Positions 1 through 9,224 of a stretch of 64,000 bases of DNA are shown here, piece after piece; the first letter of the stretch is position 1, and every line of letters starts with the position of its first letter. Under the pieces are notes generated by a model. That model was not told where the DNA came from. It saw nothing but the letters and a program-made list of their open reading frames with translations, and searched no databases. This DNA comes from Cyclobacteriaceae bacterium (GTDB lineage: Bacteria; Bacteroidota; Bacteroidia; Cytophagales; Cyclobacteriaceae), in contig JANQPQ010000004.1 in NCBI GenBank assembly GCA_028285445.1, positions 175,469-239,468 of the forward strand. The letters run 5' to 3'. A program made the position numbers and the translations under genes.

Positions 1-1
1 C

Positions 2-688
2 CTTACTCATGGGCAACACAACCTGATGTACACCGAGGGATTCGACATGACAGTAGAAAGCAAAGACCATGAGGTGGAGACTTTTGGAATCCAGTTTTCG
101 CCGGAAGCTTTTATCAAACTAACTGAAGAAGCCAACCCAACGCTGAGTAGATTCACAGAGCTGCTGCTGCAAAATCAAAACGTTATTTTAAGCCAACAGT
201 GGGCACCGATAGAAGGACAACTGCAGCAAAAAATCCAGGAGATTCTTAACTGCCCTTTCGAAGGAGGCATGAAAAGGCTGTACCTATTGTCTAAGAGCAT
301 TGAAATCCTTGTGCTGCAAGCGGAAGCTTATCATCAAATAGAAAACAAAGGTGAAATAAGCGTTAAGACTGCCACCGACAAGGAAAAGCTGATGGCGGCG
401 AGAGAGTTCGTACTTGGAAAGTTAAGCACTCCACCTAGTTTAAGTCAGGTTTCTGATGAAATTGGTCTCAATCAATATAAACTGAAACGGGGGTTTAAGG
501 AGCTTTTTGGTAACACGGTTTATGGATACATCACCGACAAGCGCCTGGAGCTTGCCCAACAAATGATAATGGAAACACAAAAAACAGCCAGTGAAATTGC
601 CTTCGAACTTGGGTACAGCTCACCGCAGCATTTCAATAACGCTTTCAAAAAGAAATTTGGGCATGCCCCAAAGTCGCAACTTCGCTAG
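2..688 (+). CDS. AraC-family transcriptional regulator, 5' end outside window
   Basis: The frame is open from base 2, upstream of the first ATG at 26, so the gene is cut by the window edge; 228 residues are visible. The last ~90 residues form a two-helix-turn-helix AraC/XylS DNA-binding domain: an LSQVSDEIGL first helix region, then a second HTH with the family pattern EIAFELGYSSPQHFNNAFKKKFG. The visible N-terminal part, with a phrase like VETFGIQFSPEAF, resembles PchR-type AraC proteins that sense small ligands such as siderophores. That ligand link is family knowledge, not visible here. No cotranscribed partner is evident; the next gene lies 84 bases downstream and belongs to another family. 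Confidence 0.88.
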   Translation, partial: LTHGQHNLMYTEGFDMTVESKDHEVETFGIQFSPEAFIKLTEEANPTLSRFTELLLQNQNVILSQQWAPIEGQLQQKIQEILNCPFEGGMKRLYLLSKSIEILVLQAEAYHQIENKGEISVKTATDKEKLMAAREFVLGKLSTPPSLSQVSDEIGLNQYKLKRGFKELFGNTVYGYITDKRLELAQQMIMETQKTASEIAFELGYSSPQHFNNAFKKKFGHAPKSQLR

Positions 689-772
689 CCCTCCACAATT
701 GATTAGTTTCAATCCTTTTTTTGCAATTTGCTCTTATCTGTCTCTCTTACTTTCACCCTAAACTGAAAGACC

Positions 773-1201
773 ATGTCAGAAGAATTAATCATTAGGAAAG
801 AAATTACTATAAACGCTAGCAGTGATAAGGTCTGGGATGCCCTTACCAACTCCGAGATGACCAAGCAATACATGTTTGGGTGCGAGCTTTCCTCAGATTG
901 GCAACTAGGCTCAGAACTGCTGTGGATTGCCGGTGGGATGACCGTGGTACAAGGCCATATCACCAAAATCGAACCAGGAAAATCATTGCACTATACCACC
1001 TTCGACCCAAATATGGGATTGGAAGATAAACCTGAAAACTACCTGCGGGTGACTTATGATTTAGCCGAAGCGGATGGCCACACTCAACTTTCGGTAACAC
1101 AAGACTTTAATGGGGCTGACGATGCTGAGACCAGATACAATGATGGCGCTGGTGGTTGGGACGCTGTTCTGAATGGTATAAAGGAGTTGGTGGAAAGTTA
1201 A
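773..1201 (+). CDS. SRPBCC / AHSA1-like domain protein
   Basis: A 142-residue cytoplasmic protein with no signal peptide. The N-terminal pattern (beta strand, then SSDKVWDALTNSEMTKQYM) and the C-terminal amphipathic helix (GGWDAVLNGIKEL) are those of the START-like SRPBCC fold in its AHSA1 branch, a single hydrophobic-cavity domain. Such proteins bind hydrophobic ligands or act as Hsp90 co-chaperone relatives, but the ligand cannot be predicted here. The length fits a single complete domain. It precedes a YdeI-like gene and a GNAT gene on the same strand, so the three may be transcribed together. AHSA1-like genes often sit in such small accessory clusters. Confidence 0.85.
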   Translation: MSEELIIRKEITINASSDKVWDALTNSEMTKQYMFGCELSSDWQLGSELLWIAGGMTVVQGHITKIEPGKSLHYTTFDPNMGLEDKPENYLRVTYDLAEADGHTQLSVTQDFNGADDAETRYNDGAGGWDAVLNGIKELVES

Positions 1202-1280
1202 TTATCCCAATCCACCCTAATTCCATTTCATTCTAAGTTTGAAATTTTGAATTTTGAATTCAGAATTTTCAATTGAGGCT

Positions 1281-1865
1281 ATGGATGCTACCTTCTTCCC
1301 CACACCAAACGATTTCAGGAAATGGCTTGCTGCAAATCACGAGCAGGCCACAGAACTTTGGGTAGGCTACTACAAAAAAGCAACAGGCAAACCAAGCATC
1401 ACCTGGCCTGAGTCCGTCGATCAGGCATTATGCTATGGCTGGATCGATGGCCTCCGCAAAACCATTGACGAAGAAAGCTACCGCATTCGCTTTACTCCGC
1501 GCAGACCAACCAGCCATTGGAGTGACGTGAATATCAAGCGGGTTAAAGTGCTCACTAAAGAGGGCCAAATGCAACCTGCCGGACTCGAAGCTTTCAAAAA
1601 GCGTGACGCCAAAAAGTCAAGGCAAGCTTCCCATGAGCAAAAAGTTGTAAATTTCAATCCTGCTTATGAGAAAGAACTCAAGTCCAATGCTAAAGCTTGG
1701 GAATACTTCATCAATAAAGCACCAAGCTACCAGAAGCAATGCAGGCATTGGATTATGAGCGCGAAACAGCAACAAACGCAATTGAGAAGACTGCAAACCC
1801 TGATTGATTCCTCCGCTTCTGGGGAAGTAATTCCTCCATTTAGGTGGTCAGAAAAGAAAAAATGA
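1281..1865 (+). CDS. YdeI/OmpD-associated family protein
   Basis: A 194-residue protein with the YdeI/OmdA signature: an N-terminal FRKWLAANHEQATELWVGYY stretch, an ALCYGWIDGL motif near residue 55-65, a basic RFTPRRPTSHWS segment, and a C-terminal helical region rich in Lys and Arg. The family has been tied to bacteriocin and polymyxin tolerance in enterics, but the biochemical role is unknown. I chose the ATG at 1281. The frame also opens at a TTG at 1254, but the domain starts right after the ATG and the TTG lies in an AT-rich low-complexity stretch. It overlaps the next gene by four bases (ATGA), which indicates translational coupling. Confidence 0.85.
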   Translation: MDATFFPTPNDFRKWLAANHEQATELWVGYYKKATGKPSITWPESVDQALCYGWIDGLRKTIDEESYRIRFTPRRPTSHWSDVNIKRVKVLTKEGQMQPAGLEAFKKRDAKKSRQASHEQKVVNFNPAYEKELKSNAKAWEYFINKAPSYQKQCRHWIMSAKQQQTQLRRLQTLIDSSASGEVIPPFRWSEKKK

Positions 1866-2389
1866 GCTTCATAATACCCGAAAGACTAGAGACTGAAAGA
1901 CTAATTCTAAGAACGTTTGAGGAAAAGGATTGGCGAGACCTCTATGAATATTATCGTGATGAGGAATGTATGCGCTATACCGTTGGGCGCCCATTAGATC
2001 AGGATGAAAGTTGGCGCAAAATGGCCACCATTGTAGGGCATTGGCACCTTCGTGGCTATGGGCCATACGCTTGTGTGGAAAAAGAAACTAGTACGGTCAT
2101 GGGAACGGTAGGTCTTTGGTTTCCCTACAAATGGCCGGAGCCGGAAATCAAATGGGGACTTGCCAGGAAATTTTGGAGGAAGGGCTATGCCCGGGAAGCA
2201 GCGGCAGCAGTAAAGGCCATGGCCGACAAACATGTGCCAGATATTCATCTCATTAGTTTGATCTACCCTCAGAATACAGGATCAATCAGAGTGGCAGAAT
2301 CAATTGGGGCAAGCTATGAAAAGACTGTTCCTTTTAGAGGAAAGGAAGCTGCGATTTACAGGCATTTAGCTCCTGGTTCTACTCGATAA
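1862..2389 (+). CDS. GNAT-family N-acetyltransferase (RimJ/RimL type)
   Basis: A 175-residue acetyltransferase. It begins with the RimJ/RimL-type LETERLILRTF motif, and the acetyl-CoA pyrophosphate-binding loop is visible as RKFWRKGYAREAA at about residues 100-112 (R-x-x-G-x-A pattern). The later NTGSIRVAESIGASYEKT segment is the usual motif-B region. The substrate could be a protein N-terminus, an antibiotic or a small amine; the sequence does not decide. The ATG at 1862 overlaps the stop of the YdeI-like gene; the in-frame GTG at 1844 is less likely. The 3' end overlaps the convergent GH92 gene by 11 bases. Confidence 0.88.
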   Translation: MSFIIPERLETERLILRTFEEKDWRDLYEYYRDEECMRYTVGRPLDQDESWRKMATIVGHWHLRGYGPYACVEKETSTVMGTVGLWFPYKWPEPEIKWGLARKFWRKGYAREAAAAVKAMADKHVPDIHLISLIYPQNTGSIRVAESIGASYEKTVPFRGKEAAIYRHLAPGSTR

Positions 2390-5270
2390 TCACCTCATCG
2401 GCGAAAATCCAGGTAACACCACCCGCCCCAAGATGCCAGTCCGGGCAAACGCCATAATTCTTGGCATTTACCTTCACGTATCGAGTTGTAGTTGGAGGAA
2501 CATCCACAACCAAATCCTGCACGAATGACCCATAAGTAGTATCTGTGAATTGGTTCTCTACGGAACTTAGCAGATTAAAGGACTGGCCATCATTGCTGAC
2601 ACTGAAGTCGACCTGGGTCGGATACCAGATCCAGGAGTTGATATCTTGCAATACACCTAGCCCGAGTTTTCTAATCTGCTTGCGCTCACCCAGATCAATT
2701 ATCACCTCCAGGTCTTCCCGATAGCCTTGCCAATCGCCTGTCTTAAAGTTGTTAGCACCCCTTAGTTGATCAATTAGGGTAATGTCTCCGGCAGCTGCGT
2801 ATTGGTTAGCATAAGTGCTATTAACCGCAATACTCCTACTCCCATCAATTAGATAGTAAGTTGCTGCAATCACTTTGCTAGCACCACTATCAGTAAAAGT
2901 GGCAGCCTTAATGGTTGTGGTATTCTGCAGTGTAATTGGCGATTTATAAATAGCGCTGTTTGCCGTTGGCTCCGATCCATCAAGTGTGTAATGTATTGGA
3001 GCTTCAAGTACTGACCCAATGCTTACTGATAGTGTATCGGTAAAAGTCTGAGCTAAAGAAGCGAAAAAAGGCACCGGCACCAGAGAATTGTTAGCAATGG
3101 AAGAAACCGGCAAAGCCTCTACTCCTCTTCCCCAATCTCCCGGTTCTGCCCCCATCTCGAGAAGTAGTTCTCCCCCTTCCATAATATCTTGATGGGTAAT
3201 GAAGCTTTTTGAGTACTCGGTTCCATTCAATTGAGCACCTTGGATATAAATGTTTTTGTCAGAAAGTCCCGAGCTTCTTACGGTAAATGTCTTCCCGTTC
3301 TCCAGATTAACATCCACTTTATCGAACATTGGAGTCCCAATTACATAGTAGTCTGTACCAGGAGTAACTGAGTAGAATCCGGCGGCACTTAATACGTACC
3401 ACGACGACATCTGTCCACAATCTTCATTACCAGACAAGCCATCTGGTAAAACTGTGTATTGCTCATCCATAATCTGTCTAACCACTTTCTGAGTTTTTTC
3501 AGGCTTGCCAATGTAGCTATACAAATAGGCCATGTGGTGACTTGGCTCATTGCCATGGGCATATTGTCCAATTAAACCGGTAATGTCAGCCTGGTCACGG
3601 CCGGTAGTTTCGGAGGAAGCTGAAAACATATTATCGAGATGCTGTTCATACGCGACTTTTCCACCCATTAATGCCACATGCCCGCTCACATCCTGCGGCA
3701 CAAATAGGGAATACTGCCAGGCATTTGCTTCAGTATAGTTGAAGTTGACCTCTGCGGGATCAAAAGGTTTGAACCAGCCATTGTTGCGCTTGGCACGCAT
3801 AAAGCCTGTTCCGGGATCATATAGATTTTTGTATGACTGAGCCCGGGTGTAGAATTCAGCAGCAATGTCAGATTGCCCCAGCGAATCAGCCATAACCGCA
3901 ATGCACCAGTCGTCGTAAGCATACTCCAGCGTTTTCGAAACAGATTCAGATTCTGCATCGGCAGCGATAAATCCCACACTTTTGTAGGCCGACAGCCCTA
4001 GTTTATCTTGCCTCGCGCTATGCACCATGGCTTGCAATGCTAGCTCGGCATCGTAATCCCTAATTCCTTTAACATAGGCATCGGCGATTACGGGAATAGC
4101 GTGGTAACCGATCATGGTTCCGGTGTAGTTGCCGGCTAACTCCCAAATCGGTAATTCTCCGCCTTGCTGATACTGCCGTAGGAAGGTCTTGATGAATTCA
4201 TTGGTACGCTGCTGCTGAATCAAAGTAAAAAGTGGATGTGTTGCACGGAACGTATCCCAGAGCGAGAAAACTGTATAATGAGATTGGCCGGCTTCAAGTT
4301 GGTGAACTTGCTTATCCATGCCCAGATAGCGGCCATCTACATCAGCAAACAAATTAGGATTAAGCAAGCTATGGTATAATGAAGTGTAGAATATTGTTTT
4401 CGCCTCTTCGCTTCCACCTTGCACTTGAATTTTGTTCAGCTCCTTTTCCCAAGCCACTTTGCTTTCTTCCTTGGTCCTCTCAAAATCCCAGTGGGGTATT
4501 TCTGCATTTAGATTCTTTTCCGCACCTTCCACATCGACAGCTGAAATCCCCACCTTAATCAGCAAAGGCCTATCTAGCTTCCCAAAGAGTAAACCCGCTT
4601 GCAAATTCAACCCTTCGTTATAAACAACTTCTTGAATTGGCTCTGAGAATCTCATGTAGAAATGAACGCGCTGCTCTTTAGCCCATTGTTGCGAATAGCG
4701 ATAACCTCGTATAGTTACGCTATCAACTAACTCTGTAGCGAAATCAAGCACCTTGTCGCGATGAGCCAAATCCAAAACCACCTGGGCATTTTCACCAGAT
4801 GGAAAATGGTAGCGATGAAAGCCAGCTCTTTCTGTTACGGTGAGGTCAACCTGAATCTCATAATCATCCAAAAAGACAGAGTAATACCCAGGACCAGCCT
4901 TTTCTCTATCATGTGAAAAACTTGACTTATAGCCATCAGAGCCGTCGGATCCATTATTTAATCGCAAGGGTCCGGTGGTAGGCATCAATAAAACGTCGGC
5001 ATAGTCCGATATACCGGTACCACTAAGATGGGTATGTGAGAAGCCGTAAAGAATCGAATCTGAATAATGATAACCACCACATCCATCCCATCCTTCAAGC
5101 CGACTATCAGGGCTTAGCTGTACCATACCAAAAGGCATTGACGCTCCTGGATAGGTATGACCGTGGCCCCCAGTTCCAATAAAAGGATCTACGTAGTCGA
5201 AAGGAGTCTTATTCTGCTGCTGGCACGCAGAGACCAACAAAATAGTTAGGCTAAATAGGGCAAGTCTCAT
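2379..5270 (-). CDS. GH92 alpha-mannosidase lipoprotein with F5/8 type C domain
   Basis: A 963-residue exported glycosidase. The start (MRLALFSLTILLVSAC) is a lipoprotein signal with Cys16 as the lipobox cysteine. The mature protein opens with the GH92 hallmark DYVDPFIGTGGHGHTYPGA, and the GNED-x-GQMS motif that carries the general acid lies near residue 616 (Glu). After the (alpha/alpha)6 catalytic part come a chitobiase-C-like strand module (IHYTLDGSEPT) and a discoidin/F5-8 type C carbohydrate-binding domain reaching the C-terminus. GH92 enzymes trim alpha-1,2/1,3-mannose from N-glycans or yeast mannan with calcium. No SusCD pair is adjacent, so it looks like a solitary enzyme. The frame is open up to 5438, but that extension runs through a repeat element and is rejected. 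Confidence 0.93.
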   Translation of the reverse strand: MRLALFSLTILLVSACQQQNKTPFDYVDPFIGTGGHGHTYPGASMPFGMVQLSPDSRLEGWDGCGGYHYSDSILYGFSHTHLSGTGISDYADVLLMPTTGPLRLNNGSDGSDGYKSSFSHDREKAGPGYYSVFLDDYEIQVDLTVTERAGFHRYHFPSGENAQVVLDLAHRDKVLDFATELVDSVTIRGYRYSQQWAKEQRVHFYMRFSEPIQEVVYNEGLNLQAGLLFGKLDRPLLIKVGISAVDVEGAEKNLNAEIPHWDFERTKEESKVAWEKELNKIQVQGGSEEAKTIFYTSLYHSLLNPNLFADVDGRYLGMDKQVHQLEAGQSHYTVFSLWDTFRATHPLFTLIQQQRTNEFIKTFLRQYQQGGELPIWELAGNYTGTMIGYHAIPVIADAYVKGIRDYDAELALQAMVHSARQDKLGLSAYKSVGFIAADAESESVSKTLEYAYDDWCIAVMADSLGQSDIAAEFYTRAQSYKNLYDPGTGFMRAKRNNGWFKPFDPAEVNFNYTEANAWQYSLFVPQDVSGHVALMGGKVAYEQHLDNMFSASSETTGRDQADITGLIGQYAHGNEPSHHMAYLYSYIGKPEKTQKVVRQIMDEQYTVLPDGLSGNEDCGQMSSWYVLSAAGFYSVTPGTDYYVIGTPMFDKVDVNLENGKTFTVRSSGLSDKNIYIQGAQLNGTEYSKSFITHQDIMEGGELLLEMGAEPGDWGRGVEALPVSSIANNSLVPVPFFASLAQTFTDTLSVSIGSVLEAPIHYTLDGSEPTANSAIYKSPITLQNTTTIKAATFTDSGASKVIAATYYLIDGSRSIAVNSTYANQYAAAGDITLIDQLRGANNFKTGDWQGYREDLEVIIDLGERKQIRKLGLGVLQDINSWIWYPTQVDFSVSNDGQSFNLLSSVENQFTDTTYGSFVQDLVVDVPPTTTRYVKVNAKNYGVCPDWHLGAGGVTWIFADEVIIE

Positions 5271-5274
5271 AGGG

Positions 5275-5282
5275 TAAAGATA
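5275..5282 (-). promoter_or_regulatory. Candidate -7 element (TATCTTTA) of the GH92 gene
   Basis: On the minus strand TATCTTTA matches seven of eight positions of the Bacteroidota -7 element TAnnTTTG and stands only four bases before the ATG. If it is used, the transcript would start at or very near the start codon, i.e. be leaderless. No clear TTG lies 19-21 bases upstream, which lowers confidence. Confidence 0.4.
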
Positions 5283-5339
5283 GGATAAATCTGAAGGGAG
5301 TTGATTTTCCCAGCTTTTCGAAAGCAAGCCTTGCATTTT

Positions 5340-5432
5340 CGCTCCACGGCCGCTAGGCCGCGTACTCATAACCGCGGCGGGGCCTTGACTTTTCTTTGGT
5401 TCGTTTCTTTTGGTCAAGCAAAAGAAATGAAC
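5340..5432. repeat. REP-like hairpin element
   Basis: A GC-rich block (CGGCCGCTAGGCCGCG, then CCGCGGCGGGG) runs into a hairpin with 14-base arms, GTTCGTTTCTTTTG at 5399-5412 and CAAAAGAAATGAAC at 5419-5432 (one mismatch, loop of six). Its composition differs from the neighbouring genes. It lies between two minus-strand genes. I recall similar hairpins as dispersed intergenic repeats in Cytophagales genomes, but no second copy was noticed in this window, so the repeat status is inference. Confidence 0.5.
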
Positions 5433-5492
5433 AAACATGACTTTTTCCTAAGCTAAGGAAAACTGTTGCGCGGGAAGAGCATATAAACGCAG

Positions 5493-7895
5493 CTATTCAT
5501 CCCTTAACGCCTTGATAGGGTTTGCCACAGCGGCCCTGATACTTTGCCAGCTTACTGTAAGCAGGGCCACCAAAATAGAAATCAACCCAGCAAGGAGATA
5601 TACTAAGACATTTTGATCAATGCGATAGACGAAGCTATCAAGCCATTGCCCCATAAAGAACCAGGCCAGTGGAGCGGCCAGTACAAAAGCCACAATAATC
5701 AGAATCATAAAGTCTCTTGAGAGCATAGTGACTATGGTTGATACGTTAGCACCCAATACTTTGCGAATGCCGATCTCCTTGGTTTTTTGTTCAGCAGTGA
5801 ATGCCGAAAGCGCAAATAGACCAAGTACCGCAATTAGAATGGCCAGACCTGTAAGATGACTAAACATGTAGGCAAAAGCTTGTTCGTTGTTATATAAGTT
5901 CTCGAAGTCATCGTCCATAAAGCTGTACTCAAATATGTACTGGGGATAAACTTTCTTCCAAGTCTCCTCTATTTGGGCCAACGTGTTTTCCATACCTGCC
6001 TCAGCAGCCTTAATGGAGATTACTCCGTTGTTGCTGCGGTAACGAATGTAAAGCGGTTCTATCTGGTGCTGAACTGTTGCAAAATTGAAGTTCCGAATCA
6101 CACCAACTACTGTTAATTCGGTGTAGGTTGGAGCGCCATTGTTATTGCCGGTCTGCAACCTAATGATCTTCCCAATGGGGTCGTCCCACTGCAGCATGGT
6201 TGCCATTTCTTCATTTATCAAAACGGCGCTTGCCGAGTCAGTCGTGATCTCCTTATCAAAATTTCTACCAGCCACTATATCCATTCCTAATGCAGGCAAG
6301 TAGGCATCATCGATATTCATAGCACTGGTGATGAAGTTATCTTCGTCGCTGTAACCTTCCGGGTGAATTCTGCTTCTACCCAATTGTTGACCAATTTGCG
6401 ATGAAGAAGAACCAACTGCCCTGATATTGGCCAATCGCCTCAACTCGTCTTTAAAAACACCTGATTGTGGTATCATTTGTCCGGTTGGCAACGGTAGTGT
6501 AATGACCTGATCCCGGTTGTAGCCCATGTCTCTATTACGGATAAAGCCCATTTGCTCATAAACTACCATCGTTCCAATTATTAATGCAATGGAAATAGCA
6601 AATTGGAAAACTACTAACGATTTTCTGACGATGCTGCCGGTACCTCCCGACTGGAAAGACCCCTTAAGAACCTGAACCGGTTTGAAAGACGAAAGGAAAA
6701 AAGCAGGGTAACTACCGGAAATAAAGCCTAATACCACAACCATCGCAATCATGGTGGCAATTACCATAGGGTTTAGAAGTTGGAAAATATCAGCGTAGCG
6801 GCCATATAGGGAATTCAACAGGGGTATAACCGCCAAGGTAATTACTACAGCCAGTAAGAAAGAGAATGTTACAACCAGCATAGATTCCATCAGGTGTTGA
6901 ATTACCAGCTGCTTCTTATATCCCCCCATGACTTTTCGCACTCCAATTTCCCTGGCCCGTGCCGAAGCCCTGGCCGTAACCAGGTTAATAAAGTTGACAG
7001 CGGCGAGGATCAGAATTATTACACCAATGCTGATTAGTATGTAGATATTTGAGATATCGGTTTTGTTGAAATTAGACTCGAAAAGGATATGCTTCGAATG
7101 CAGGTGCACATCTTCGAAGCGCTGCAATGTGGGAGTAAAGAACTCGTAAGCTTCGTGCTTCTCTTTCAGCGCTATGAGCTTTTCAACAGTTGGTTGGAGG
7201 TCTGTTTTTGGCTCATCCAATAGTAGATAGGTAAAAACCTGAATGCCTTGCCAACTAAGTAGAAAATTGGCCCAGCCTTCGTTGCCCTCGGGAGCCACCA
7301 TTGATCGCACCATATCAAACTGAATGTGAGAGTTAATGGGCGGATCTTCCATCACTGCCTTAACGTTGAGTGTATTCTGGTTAAGAACTAAGTTCTTCCC
7401 CAGCGGGCTTTCTTCGCCAAATATCTTTTCAGCTAAAGTCTTAGTTAGCACTACTGAATGCGGTTCATCCAGTATGTCTTCAGTTTGGCCTTCAATTATT
7501 TCGAAGTCAAATATCTCAAAGAATTCGCTTTCACTGAAAATGGCATTTTCCGCATTAAAAACTCTATCCTCATATTGTAATGGCAGCGACTGCGGCGACA
7601 TTATGCGAACTGCACTTTCCACCTCTGGTATTTCATCAATTGCCGACTTGGCCATACCGGGTTGGGAAACCCCTACCTCCTGACTTTGCACTCCCTGGGC
7701 ACTATCGATAGTGAGCACCCGCACAATGCGATTCTTTTTGCTGTGCATACCATCGAAACTTAAATCTTCGATAAGGAAAAGTGTTATAATGAGGCAGGCG
7801 GCCAAGCCAAAGGCGAGACCAACTATTTTAATCAGAGAGAAGGCTTTCTCCTTCAATACACCCCTAAGTGCAATCTTAATGTAATTCTTAAGCAT
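5493..7895 (-). CDS. ABC transporter permease, MacB/FtsX type
   Basis: An 800-residue inner-membrane permease. One TM helix lies at ~20-42, followed by a periplasmic MacB_PCD domain, then FtsX domain 1 (TMs near 285-305, 335-360, 380-400), a TM near 430-450 with the start of a second MacB_PCD domain, and FtsX domain 2 (~670-790). The EIGVRKVMG and EIGIRKVLGA coupling motifs follow each periplasmic part. The N-terminus LKNYIKIALRGVLKEK is typical of the duplicated permeases that are numerous in Cytophagales. They work with a separate ATPase, which is not encoded nearby. Probable roles are mechanotransmission of a periplasmic protein, lipid or drug; the substrate is unknown. A paralogue lies at 39513-41888. 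Confidence 0.9.
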   Translation of the reverse strand: MLKNYIKIALRGVLKEKAFSLIKIVGLAFGLAACLIITLFLIEDLSFDGMHSKKNRIVRVLTIDSAQGVQSQEVGVSQPGMAKSAIDEIPEVESAVRIMSPQSLPLQYEDRVFNAENAIFSESEFFEIFDFEIIEGQTEDILDEPHSVVLTKTLAEKIFGEESPLGKNLVLNQNTLNVKAVMEDPPINSHIQFDMVRSMVAPEGNEGWANFLLSWQGIQVFTYLLLDEPKTDLQPTVEKLIALKEKHEAYEFFTPTLQRFEDVHLHSKHILFESNFNKTDISNIYILISIGVIILILAAVNFINLVTARASARAREIGVRKVMGGYKKQLVIQHLMESMLVVTFSFLLAVVITLAVIPLLNSLYGRYADIFQLLNPMVIATMIAMVVVLGFISGSYPAFFLSSFKPVQVLKGSFQSGGTGSIVRKSLVVFQFAISIALIIGTMVVYEQMGFIRNRDMGYNRDQVITLPLPTGQMIPQSGVFKDELRRLANIRAVGSSSSQIGQQLGRSRIHPEGYSDEDNFITSAMNIDDAYLPALGMDIVAGRNFDKEITTDSASAVLINEEMATMLQWDDPIGKIIRLQTGNNNGAPTYTELTVVGVIRNFNFATVQHQIEPLYIRYRSNNGVISIKAAEAGMENTLAQIEETWKKVYPQYIFEYSFMDDDFENLYNNEQAFAYMFSHLTGLAILIAVLGLFALSAFTAEQKTKEIGIRKVLGANVSTIVTMLSRDFMILIIVAFVLAAPLAWFFMGQWLDSFVYRIDQNVLVYLLAGLISILVALLTVSWQSIRAAVANPIKALRDE

Positions 7896-7916
7896 CTATC
7901 AACGTTTTGGTTCGAG

Positions 7917-7941
7917 AGAGGTACTACTTTGTAGTACCTCT
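7917..7941. promoter_or_regulatory. Perfect interrupted palindrome upstream of the ABC permease
   Basis: Arms AGAGGTACTAC (7917-7927) and GTAGTACCTCT (7931-7941) are perfectly complementary with a three-base centre. The element ends 22 bases before the permease start codon on the minus strand. It could be a dimeric repressor operator, since TACTAC/GTAGTA half-sites resemble those of winged-helix repressors, or an mRNA 5' hairpin. No regulator gene is adjacent. Confidence 0.5.
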
Positions 7942-8127
7942 GGGATTGTGAATAGTTACAGTCACAGGCAATTAAACGGTTTCTCAAAAATCATTAATTG
8001 GTAAATGCTGTGAATGGCCTATTGCTGTGGGAACTGGCTGCCGTTCATGGAAGCATCTTGAATCCAATCTTTGCTCGCTGCTTTCGAAAACCCCTTCCAT
8101 TTCCCCAATATTCCCTATTTTTCCTCT

Positions 8128-9222
8128 ATGAAGCGATTTGAACCGCTTGATATTTTCCGGGGGATGACGGTTTGCTTTATGATTATCGTTAATACCCCTG
8201 GCGATTGGGGCAACACATTTGGTATGTTACTTCACGCACCCTGGCATGGGTTCACTCCAACCGATTGGGTATTTCCTGCATTTTTATTCGCCGTTGGCAA
8301 CGCCATGGCATTTGTAGAACACAAATGGGAAGGGCAAGAGAGATCGAAAGTGCTTACGACCATTTTCAAAAGAGCCTTTCTCATTTTCGCCATTGGCTAC
8401 CTCCTCAGGTGGTTTCCCTTCTTTAGACTAGTGGATGGAGAGTGGGTTTTTAAATCTATTGTTAACCTACGGATATTTGGGGTGCTCCAGCGCATTGCAG
8501 TCTGCTACCTAATCGCAGCGCTGCTTATCTATCTCACCTCTAAGCGCACAGCAATTGTAACTAGTGTGGTAATTCTTCTGGGATACTGGTTGATTTTGTT
8601 TGCCTTTGGCGACTACACTTTGGAAGGCAATACAGCTCGAAAGCTAGACTTATGGTTGCTAGGCGACTCTTACTTGTGGCAAGGACTTGGCGTTCCATTT
8701 GAGCCGGAAGGTATTCTCAGCTCATTCCCGGCAACGGTTAATGTGATCGCTGGCTACCTCATTGGAAAGTACCTTAAAGAAGGTATTGACTACGAGAAAC
8801 TTGCTAAACTCCTACTAATTGGCGCTACCCTAACAGCTACCGCATATCTATGGCACCCACTGTTCCCGATCAATAAAAATATATGGACCAGTTCTTATGT
8901 GTTACTCAGCACTGGCCTTAGTGCAATGTTGGTTGCTATGCTCATCTACGTAATGGAGTTTAAGGCCAACCCTTGGCGATTAGGCTTCTTTAAGACCTTT
9001 GGTATGAACCCGCTTTTCAGTTTTGTGCTTTCAATTCTAATTGTGAAAATACTGTTTATTGTTAAGGTTGATGGCCAAAGCGGCTACTCCCTACTCTACC
9101 AAAACGCTTTCGCCTGGATTGGAGGCAAGTTTGGTTCCTTGGCATTTGCCCTATTCATTATGATATTGTGCTGGGGTGCTGCCAAGTGGCTACAGTCTAG
9201 AAACATCTATATCAAGCTATAA
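8128..9222 (+). CDS. Heparan-alpha-glucosaminide N-acetyltransferase-like membrane protein (NagX/DUF5009)
   Basis: A 364-residue polytopic membrane protein. It starts with the family signature RFEPLDIFRGMTVCFMIIVN, followed by HGFTPTDWVFPAFLFAVG (residues ~40-60), and has about ten hydrophobic segments. This is the HGSNAT/NagX branch (DUF5009). The lysosomal homologue moves an acetyl group across the membrane to glucosamine; bacterial NagX proteins are linked to amino-sugar use. The ATG at 8128 is chosen because the conserved signature starts there; the frame extends to 8071 without family similarity. A TATTTTTC sequence stands four bases before the ATG, a possible leaderless -7 element. Substrate assignment is inference. 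Confidence 0.85.
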   Translation: MKRFEPLDIFRGMTVCFMIIVNTPGDWGNTFGMLLHAPWHGFTPTDWVFPAFLFAVGNAMAFVEHKWEGQERSKVLTTIFKRAFLIFAIGYLLRWFPFFRLVDGEWVFKSIVNLRIFGVLQRIAVCYLIAALLIYLTSKRTAIVTSVVILLGYWLILFAFGDYTLEGNTARKLDLWLLGDSYLWQGLGVPFEPEGILSSFPATVNVIAGYLIGKYLKEGIDYEKLAKLLLIGATLTATAYLWHPLFPINKNIWTSSYVLLSTGLSAMLVAMLIYVMEFKANPWRLGFFKTFGMNPLFSFVLSILIVKILFIVKVDGQSGYSLLYQNAFAWIGGKFGSLAFALFIMILCWGAAKWLQSRNIYIKL

Positions 9223-9224
9223 AC

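Noticed and set aside
1254..1280. TTG start for the YdeI-like gene
   Set aside because: The extra nine residues are low-complexity AT-rich DNA; the ATG at 1281 begins right before the conserved domain.
5271..5438. N-terminal extension of the GH92 reading frame
   Set aside because: The extra 56 codons run through the REP-like hairpin, encode no signal or domain, and precede a complete lipoprotein signal peptide that starts at 5270.
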